48,678 nt of DNA from Planctomycetota bacterium (GTDB lineage Bacteria; Planctomycetota; Planctomycetia; Gemmatales; Gemmataceae): contig JAKBCS010000023.1 in NCBI GenBank assembly GCA_021807595.1, positions 1 through 48,678 on the forward strand. Direction: 5' to 3'. The stretch's first letter is position 1. The number at the start of each line of letters is the position of its first letter. Shown one piece after another: positions 43,044 to 48,678 of the stretch. The notes under the pieces were generated by a model. That model made no database searches, had not been told where the DNA came from, and worked only from the letters and a program-made list of their open reading frames with translations. Made by a program: the position numbers and the translations under genes.

Positions 43044-43104
43044 TCGCTCTTGGGAGCGTCGAACGATTGGCGCTTCCAGGAGCCGAGAGCCGAAGGGAAA
43101 GTCC

Positions 43105-44205
43105 ATGCGGGTTGTCGTAGCCGGTGAAAATCAGCCCGAACAGCTGCGTTCGCAGTTTCTGGGCGTGGGCCTGGAATGCGGTGCGGCCGATTGTGTGCCG
43201 TTCGCCGAATTGGAAGCGCGCTTGGCTCAGGCCGGCGCGGATCTCATCGTCGTTCACGTCGGCCCCACGCCGTCGTCGGCGCTGCCCGTCATCCATCGGA
43301 CGGGCGGACGCGGAACCACGCCGGTGGTCGCCGTCGGATCGACGACCGATCCCCAATTCGTCATTCAAGCGCTGCGCGGCGGCGCACGCGAGTATCTCGA
43401 CGAAAAGAAACTGACCGAAGAGTTGCCGGCGGCTTTGGAGAAGCTGAGTCAAGCCGGCGTCATCAAGCTCAAGGTGGGACGCACCGTTGCTGTCACCGCC
43501 ATTGTTCCGGGCAGCGGCGTGACGACGACGGCGAGCAACCTCGCCTTCGCCCTGGCCGCCACGAACCCCAAGCAAGTCGTTCTTGCCGAGTTGGCCACCG
43601 ACGTGCCCAATCTGGCGCTGGCGCTGGATCTCAAGCCGGTCCACCCAGCCGACCGCTTGGTGCGCGATTGGGATCGCGTCGATGCCGCCATGATTCGCCA
43701 AAGCCTCGTCGAACACGACGGCGGCGTGCAGGTGTTGGCCCACGCGCCGGAAACGTTGGCATCCGCCCCGGTGGAGCCGCCCGTCATGCGCCGTCTGTCG
43801 CTGTTGATGCGGACGCTGTTCGATTGGACGGTCCTCGATCTGGGGCACTCGGCCCATCCCGCCGCCCTCGAAGCGATGCGCTTGGCCGAGACCGTCGTCG
43901 TCGTCACGCGCTTGGACGTTCCCTCGCTGAGGCTGACGCGGCGCTACATCAAGGAATTGACCGACCGGGGCATCGTCAAAGAACGCATCAAGCCGGTCGC
44001 CAACTTTTACGGACAGAGCAAGCAAATCGCCTGGAAACAGGCGCAAGAGGCGCTCGGCGCAACGGTTGCCGTCTGGCTGCCGGACGACCCGGCGTCGATC
44101 AATCAAGCGATCAATCAGGGACAGCCGGTCGTGCGCAGCGCGCGCGGAACCAAGCTCAGCAAACGGATTCAGGAATTGGCGCAACAATTGAGTGGACAAG
44201 GATAG
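43105..44205 (+). CDS. cpaE: CpaE-like pilus localisation ATPase with degenerate P-loop
   Basis: A 366-residue CpaE/TadZ-like protein. Residues 1-125 form an atypical receiver domain (MRVVVAGENQPEQL to LRGGAREYLDEKKLTEEL). Residues 126-366 have the MinD/ParA fold. The Walker A motif, normally KGGxGKTT, reads VPGSGVTTTASNLA at 134-147: both the signature lysine and the catalytic lysine are lost. The A-prime aspartate is also replaced (VVLAELATDV). The Walker B-like VLDLGHS is kept. TadZ/CpaE proteins often deviate here, but losing both lysines suggests weak or no ATP hydrolysis. The start at 43105 follows AAGGGA. It probably places the pilus machine in the cell. Confidence 0.85.
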   Translation: MRVVVAGENQPEQLRSQFLGVGLECGAADCVPFAELEARLAQAGADLIVVHVGPTPSSALPVIHRTGGRGTTPVVAVGSTTDPQFVIQALRGGAREYLDEKKLTEELPAALEKLSQAGVIKLKVGRTVAVTAIVPGSGVTTTASNLAFALAATNPKQVVLAELATDVPNLALALDLKPVHPADRLVRDWDRVDAAMIRQSLVEHDGGVQVLAHAPETLASAPVEPPVMRRLSLLMRTLFDWTVLDLGHSAHPAALEAMRLAETVVVVTRLDVPSLRLTRRYIKELTDRGIVKERIKPVANFYGQSKQIAWKQAQEALGATVAVWLPDDPASINQAINQGQPVVRSARGTKLSKRIQELAQQLSGQG

Positions 44206-44230
44206 ATTTTATCGCTTATCGGCGCGAAGG

Positions 44231-44275
44231 CTAAGCGGGGCCTGGAACGAAGGCCCTCGCTTACCCTTCGGGCCG
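44231..44275. repeat. Palindrome between cpaE and cpaF
   Basis: Arms built of CGAAGG, TAAGCG and GGCC on the left pair with GGCC, CGCTTA and CCTTCG on the right, with small mismatches. The right part CCTCGCTTAC is shared with 28438-28472. It lies in the 93-bp gap before cpaF. Confidence 0.55.
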
Positions 44276-44298
44276 GTAGGAACTTGTGAGACACCATC

Positions 44299-45720
44299 AT
44301 GACGCAGTCCAGCGATAATCCCGCCAACCAAGCCGCGCCGTTCGCGCTGCGGTTCCAAAAACTGAAGGCCGACATTCATCGCCAGCTCATCGAGATGCTC
44401 GACATCTCGAAGCTCGGCCATTGGAAACCCGAACGCCTGCGCCGCGAAGTCCGCACCCTGGCCACCCGGCTGAGCAAGAACGCCTCCGAACTACTCGGCG
44501 AAGTGGACCGCGAACGCCTCATCGACGAAGTCATGGCCGAGGTGTTCGGACTCGGACCCCTCGACGGACTGATGCAAGACCCGACCGTCAGCGATATCCT
44601 CGTCAATGGGCCGTCGATGATCTACGTCGAACGGCACGGGCGCTTGGAACCGACCGAGCTACTCTTCGCCGACAACGCGCATCTGCTGCAAATCATCCAG
44701 CGCATCGCCGCCCGCGTCGGTCGCCGCGCCGATGAAATGTCGCCGATGGTCGATGCCCGCCTACCGGACGGTTCGCGCGTCAACGCCATCGTTCCCCCTT
44801 TGGCGCTGGACGGCCCGGTGCTGTCGATTCGGCGTTTCGGCGTGCGTTTGACGTGCGACGATTTGCTGGCCAACTATACCATGCCCGAAGAAATTCTGGC
44901 CGTGCTGCGCGCCTGCGTCGAGTCGCGCGTCAGCGTCCTCATCTCCGGCGGCACGGGTAGCGGCAAGACGACGATGCTGAACACGCTGTCGAGGTACATC
45001 CCCGCCGACGAACGGCTGGTGACGATTGAAGACTCGGCGGAGTTGAAATTGCAACAGCCGCACGTCGTTCGTCTGGAAACGCGACCGGCCAACCTCGAAG
45101 GGGTGGGCGAGATCAAACAGCGCGATCTAGTCCGCAACGCTCTGCGCATGAGACCCGACCGCATCATCGTCGGCGAAGTGCGCGGACCCGAAGCGTTGGA
45201 CATGCTGCAAGCGATGAACACCGGCCACGAAGGCTCGCTGACCACCATTCATGCCAACGACACCCGCGACGCCCTGACGCGCTTGGAGATGATGGTGATG
45301 ATGGCCGGTTTCGACATGCCGGTGCCGGTCATCCGTCAATACATCGGCTCGGCGATCACGCTGGTGATTCAGCTTTCGCGCTTGAAGGGCGGCCCGCGGC
45401 GCGTCATGCGCGTCTCGGAGATCGTCGCCGTCAAAGGCAAACGCTATCTGGTAAAGGACATTTTCGGCTTTCGACAGACGGGCGTGCGGCGTGGCGTGGC
45501 GGTCGGCGAGTTTTTCGCCACCGGCTATGTGCCTCGCCTGTTGACGCGCTTGTCCGCGTCGGGCATCGACTTGCCGCCGGAGTTGTTCGCCGAGCGCGTC
45601 CTGTTCCGCCCGCCGGAACCGGAGACGCCGCCCGTTCCGCCGTCGCTGCTCGACCGTCTCGCGCAGGCCGGCTTGGCCCCCACCACTTCGTTGACGACCG
45701 AGGAGATCGACCGTGAATGA
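44299..45720 (+). CDS. cpaF: Tad pilus motor ATPase CpaF/TadA
   Basis: A 473-residue secretion ATPase of the CpaF/TadA (VirB11-like) family, which powers pilus assembly and perhaps retraction. Features in order: [18 protein letters not shown] near 87-104, [12 protein letters not shown] near 174, Walker [13 protein letters not shown] (K223), acidic box [10 protein letters not shown] near 242, Walker [18 protein letters not shown] near 287 and the histidine box [15 protein letters not shown] near 312. All catalytic residues are intact. The last 90 residues vary and are Pro-rich. Its stop overlaps the tadB start by 8 bp, so both are coupled. It is the strongest marker of a Tad system in this window. 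Confidence 0.97.
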   Translation: MTQSSDNPANQAAPFALRFQKLKADIHRQLIEMLDISKLGHWKPERLRREVRTLATRLSKNASELLGEVDRERLIDEVMAEVFGLGPLDGLMQDPTVSDILVNGPSMIYVERHGRLEPTELLFADNAHLLQIIQRIAARVGRRADEMSPMVDARLPDGSRVNAIVPPLALDGPVLSIRRFGVRLTCDDLLANYTMPEEILAVLRACVESRVSVLISGGTGSGKTTMLNTLSRYIPADERLVTIEDSAELKLQQPHVVRLETRPANLEGVGEIKQRDLVRNALRMRPDRIIVGEVRGPEALDMLQAMNTGHEGSLTTIHANDTRDALTRLEMMVMMAGFDMPVPVIRQYIGSAITLVIQLSRLKGGPRRVMRVSEIVAVKGKRYLVKDIFGFRQTGVRRGVAVGEFFATGYVPRLLTRLSASGIDLPPELFAERVLFRPPEPETPPVPPSLLDRLAQAGLAPTTSLTTEEIDRE

Positions 45721-46651
45721 CGCTCGCATTCTGATATTGGCTGCCTTCGTGGCCGCGCTGACGGTGGGGATTTTCTTGTCGATCCGCCGTTGGCTGGAGA
45801 AGCGGCGCGAACGGATGGAGCAACGCCTCAAGAGTTCGTCGACCGGCTCCGACGCCGACATCACCCTCAGTGCCGTCTCCCCCGCGTCGCAGGGCTGGAC
45901 GCATCGGCTGGATGGCGGATTTGACGCCATGATCGCCCGCACCGGCCTGGATGTCGAACCGGAGCAGGCGCTGGGATTGATCGCCTTGACGGCGGTAGGA
46001 TTGTCGGCGATTCTCTTTCTGTGGCGCGGCGAATTGTGGCTGAGCGTGTTGGGTCTCATCCTGGGCGGCGGCGGCGTGCTGATGGTCTTCCTCGTCATGC
46101 AGAATCGCCATCGCCGCACGCTGTCCGAACAGCTTCCGGACGCCCTCTATCTGTTGGCCCGTTCGCTTCGCGCCGGTCAAAGTTTGGAGCAAGCCATTAA
46201 CTTGACCGGCGAACAGGGGGCGCAACCGTTGGCCGGCGAGTTCCGTCGTTGCTCCGGTCAATTGCGGTTGGGTTTGGCCATCCCCGCCGCCCTCGAAGCC
46301 GTGGCCAAACGCATTCAGTTGCTCGATTTCAACGTCTTCGTCACCACGGTATCGTTGCATCATACGATGGGCGGCAACTTGGCGTTGTTGCTCGATCGCT
46401 TGGCGGCCAGCACGCGCGACCGCAATCTATTTCGCGGCTATTTCCAGACGGCGACGGCGCTGAGTCGCGTCACCGCCATCTTCATCGGCATCATGTCGCC
46501 GTTGTTGTTGTTGTTGTACGCCATCTTCAAGCCCGAACACGTGCGGGCCTTTTTTGAAAGCCCCAACGGCTGGATCGCCTTGCTGGTGGCCGCCGCGCTG
46601 CAAATTATCGGCATCACTTGGCTGTATCGCCTCCTGCGCGTGGATGATTGA
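45713..46651 (+). CDS. tadB: Tad inner-membrane platform protein TadB
   Basis: A 312-residue inner-membrane protein with the type II secretion F (T2SF) domain. A first helix at 5-23 is followed by a cytoplasmic stretch, a pair of helices (LGLIALTAVGLSAILFLW and LSVLGLILGGGGVLMVFLV), then the conserved LPDALYLLARSLRAGQSLEQAI and MGGNLALLLDRLA segments, and two terminal helices. With TadC it forms the platform turned by CpaF. The 8-bp overlap with cpaF fits a coupled operon. The length is typical. Confidence 0.94.
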   Translation: MNDARILILAAFVAALTVGIFLSIRRWLEKRRERMEQRLKSSSTGSDADITLSAVSPASQGWTHRLDGGFDAMIARTGLDVEPEQALGLIALTAVGLSAILFLWRGELWLSVLGLILGGGGVLMVFLVMQNRHRRTLSEQLPDALYLLARSLRAGQSLEQAINLTGEQGAQPLAGEFRRCSGQLRLGLAIPAALEAVAKRIQLLDFNVFVTTVSLHHTMGGNLALLLDRLAASTRDRNLFRGYFQTATALSRVTAIFIGIMSPLLLLLYAIFKPEHVRAFFESPNGWIALLVAAALQIIGITWLYRLLRVDD

Positions 46652-46652
46652 C

Positions 46653-46680
46653 GGCTATCGGTAGCCGACGGCCGATAGCC
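46653..46680. repeat. GGCTATCGG palindrome between tadB and tadC
   Basis: GGCTATCGG (46653-46661) and CCGATAGCC (46672-46680) form a perfect 9-bp stem. The right half GGCCGATAGCCGAA is identical to 36394-36407. Confidence 0.65.
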
Positions 46681-46700
46681 GAATAGAGAAGGGTGTCATC

Positions 46701-47705
46701 ATGTACGAATGGTTTTTTCTTATTCTGTTGTTCGTGGTGGTGTCGGGCAGTTTGTTCTTGTTGTTGCAGCGCGGCAACATCCGGCGCGGCCGACTCGAGA
46801 GTCGTTTGGCCGGGGAGCAAACGACCGAACTCGGATCGACCCCCGAATTGTTGCTGGGCGATCTCACGCCGGCGTTGGCCGAACAGACGCCCATGTCCGA
46901 GCGCGACCGCACCGAATTGCAGCGCGAACTGATCGACGCCGGTTACTACCGTCCGACGGCGTTGATGGAGTATCGCGCGCTGCGGGCGGTGCTGGTGTTC
47001 GTGCCGCTGTTGGCCGCCGTCGCCCTCGCCATCTTTTTCGAGCCGTCGCGCATTCCCGCCGTGATCGTGGCCGGCGCGATGCTGTCGCTGCTGGGCTACA
47101 GTTTGCCGCGCGTCTACCTCAACTATGTGGCCCGCGCCCGCACCCGCGAAGTCGAGCGCGGCTTGCCCATCGCATTGGACTTGATGACGCTCGGCCTATC
47201 CGCCGGTCTGACCATTCTGGCCTCGCTGCGCCGCGTGGCACGAGAATTGAAATCGGCTTATCCGGTTCTGGCCTACGAGTTGGAGATCGTGGCCCAGCAA
47301 GCCGAATTGCGCAGTCTCAATCATGCGTTGCAGCAACTCGCCGACCGGGTGCGCATCCCCGAAGTCCGCAACCTCGCGCTGTTGTTGGCACAATCGGAAC
47401 GTCTCGGAACGGACATCGGCACCGCGCTGCTGGAGTTTTCCACTTCGTTTCGCGCCACACTCAAGCAGCGTGCCGAGTCGCAAGCCAACAAGGCCAGCTT
47501 CTGGATGACGTTTCCCACCATCCTCTGTCTGTGGGTCTCCGCCGCCATCATCCTCATGGGTCCGCTGTTCTACGAGTTTTGGAACCGCGAACAACAGACC
47601 CAAGAACTGTTCCGCATGAGAATCGAAAAGATGAAGACGGAAAAGGAACGGCGCGAGAAACTGTTGCCCAAGCATCAGGAGCCGGCATCGGACCTCCCGC
47701 AGTGA
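46701..47705 (+). CDS. tadC: Tad inner-membrane platform protein TadC
   Basis: A 334-residue T2SF-domain protein, partner of TadB. An N-terminal helix (FFLILLFVVVSGSLFLLL) is followed by a cytoplasmic part, two helices near 92-140, then the domain: GLPIALDLMTLGLSAGLTILASLRRVAREL and LALLLAQSERLGTDIGTALLEFS, with a final helix and a charged C-terminal tail (EKMKTEKERREKLLPKHQ). The TadC type is told from TadB by order and by the SERLGTDIG block. The ATG at 46701 follows AGAAGGGTG. A palindrome lies in the 49-bp gap from tadB. Confidence 0.93.
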   Translation: MYEWFFLILLFVVVSGSLFLLLQRGNIRRGRLESRLAGEQTTELGSTPELLLGDLTPALAEQTPMSERDRTELQRELIDAGYYRPTALMEYRALRAVLVFVPLLAAVALAIFFEPSRIPAVIVAGAMLSLLGYSLPRVYLNYVARARTREVERGLPIALDLMTLGLSAGLTILASLRRVARELKSAYPVLAYELEIVAQQAELRSLNHALQQLADRVRIPEVRNLALLLAQSERLGTDIGTALLEFSTSFRATLKQRAESQANKASFWMTFPTILCLWVSAAIILMGPLFYEFWNREQQTQELFRMRIEKMKTEKERREKLLPKHQEPASDLPQ

Positions 47706-47769
47706 TGCGCGGGAACGCACCCACCCAATCGCTCGAACCGGCACGGAATGATGCAGGAGGATTCGCCGC

Positions 47770-48639
47770 ATGTCGTATGGCCAACCGGCCGGCAATGTTC
47801 GCATTCGACTATTGCCGATTTTCTTAGCCCTCATCGCAGCCGCCCTTCTCGTCGTCAAGGGCTGGCAGACGGGGCCGTTCGGGCGCAATCAAATTGTCGC
47901 GCTCAATCCCCAGCAAGAAGCGCAGCTGGGCGCTCAGGCGTTTCAGCAAGTACAACAAACCTCGGAGGTGGTGCGCGACGGCGCGATTGTTTCCGTGGTG
48001 CGACACATCGGCGAACGCCTCGCCGATGCTTCGACCAATCGAGACGTGCTGGCGCAGTTGAAGCTGAAGCCCCAGCAGTTTCAGTGGCAATACCGCGTCG
48101 TGCGCAGCCGAGAAGTCAATGCCTTCTGTCTGCCAGGCGGAAAAGTCGTGGTCTACACGGGTATTCTGCCGGTGGCCGAAACGGAGGACGGCTTGGCGAC
48201 GGTTCTCGGTCACGAGATCGGCCACGCTCTGGCGCACCACGGCGCGGAGCGCATGGCCCAACAACAACTCGTGCAGCTCGGTCAAGCCGCCGTCGCCTCG
48301 TCGCTGAGCGATCTCGATCCTCGGCAGCAGCGTCAAGTGATGGGACTGCTCGGCGCGGGATCGCAGTTCGGCTTGCTGTTACCGTTCAGCCGCAAGCACG
48401 AGTCGGAGGCCGACCACCTCGGTTTATTGCTGATGGCCGGCGCGGGCTACGATCCGCGCGAGGCCATTCTATTTTGGCAGCGCATGGAGAAGGTCGGCGG
48501 CGGCCGGCGCTCCGAGTTCACGTCCACGCACCCCAGTCACGAACATCGCGTGCGCGATCTGAAAGAGTGGCTGCCGGAGGCCATGCAACTATACCGCGCC
48601 AGCGACAAACAAAGAAACCGGCCGCTTCCGCGCGGGTGA
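47770..48639 (+). CDS. M48 family zinc metalloprotease
   Basis: A 289-residue M48 peptidase. After one N-terminal membrane or signal segment at about 13-30 comes the active site HEIGHALAHH (H148, E149, H152), with the third zinc ligand at E211 in HESEADHLG. NAFCLPGGKVVVYTGIL before it is also family-typical. It resembles BepA/LoiP-type proteases that act on outer-membrane protein assembly. There is no TPR tail, so it is nearer LoiP than BepA. GGAGG precedes the ATG. It lies 64 bp after tadC and may share its transcript; a role in pilus or secretin quality control is only inference from position. Confidence 0.92.
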   Translation: MSYGQPAGNVRIRLLPIFLALIAAALLVVKGWQTGPFGRNQIVALNPQQEAQLGAQAFQQVQQTSEVVRDGAIVSVVRHIGERLADASTNRDVLAQLKLKPQQFQWQYRVVRSREVNAFCLPGGKVVVYTGILPVAETEDGLATVLGHEIGHALAHHGAERMAQQQLVQLGQAAVASSLSDLDPRQQRQVMGLLGAGSQFGLLLPFSRKHESEADHLGLLLMAGAGYDPREAILFWQRMEKVGGGRRSEFTSTHPSHEHRVRDLKEWLPEAMQLYRASDKQRNRPLPRG

Positions 48640-48678
48640 CGGGCCTCGTAGCACGTCGAAACCAAACTCTGAAACGAT

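Overview
The window is high-GC, gene-dense bacterial DNA that most likely comes from a planctomycete, probably of the Gemmatales/Gemmataceae type. The order and family are inference; the markers are in the sequence. They are two pseudopilins of the DUF1559 kind (N-terminal [25 protein letters not shown]-type segment, H-x9-D near the C-terminus), two large exported proteins with the planctomycete LEPR-XLL-like N-terminal motif (LEALEDRTLL and LEELESRLTP), a C-x-P-x-R sulfatase, DUF4214 modules, many anchored TPR proteins, and an infC-rpmI-rplT-pheS block. I found no transposase, integrase, CRISPR array, rRNA or tRNA. Layout: (1) 365-6290, minus strand: pseudopilin, membrane-anchored Gly-rich protein, M24 peptidase, histidine phosphatase and glycogen phosphorylase. 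(2) 6607-14210, plus strand: GNAT acetyltransferase, a pair of M16 peptidases (first catalytically dead, second intact), then a TPR protein / DUF1559 pseudopilin / lipoprotein / TPR protein module whose two TPR proteins are paralogues. (3) 14745-18479: an exported subtilisin with two tandem P domains and a small secreted protein. (4) 18553-24369, minus: a sulfatase and a 1429-residue TPR protein. (5) 24835-28438: a FeeM-like N-acyl amino acid synthase, tsaB (minus), RNase HI and a neutral-ceramidase-like enzyme. (6) 28498-34821, minus: Cys-rich lipoprotein, transglutaminase-like protein, giant Gly-rich DUF4214 surface protein, HEAT-repeat protein and zinc-ribbon membrane protein. (7) 34845-37275, minus: pheS, rplT, rpmI and infC, the last with an ATT start. 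(8) 38479-48639, plus: a Tad (Flp) pilus locus (Flp pilin, prepilin peptidase, TadE, CpaB, TadG-like, CpaE, CpaF, TadB, TadC) followed by an M48 protease. How the parts work together: the Tad locus supplies pilin, its processing peptidase, the motor ATPase CpaF, the platform TadB/TadC, the localiser CpaE and the periplasmic CpaB, but no outer-membrane secretin gene is present here. Elsewhere the theme is cell-envelope and exported proteins (pseudopilins, TPR proteins, proteases, sulfatase, ceramidase) mixed with core translation genes. The most striking observation is a 123-bp block made of two palindromes inside the tadE gene. It is bounded by an 8-bp direct repeat, is exactly 41 codons long, and lies just before the predicted prepilin-peptidase cleavage site, so it lengthens only the leader that would be cut off. 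Relatives of this palindrome occur at three other places, including a 3-copy tandem array downstream of glgP. Several further palindrome families fill intergenic gaps.
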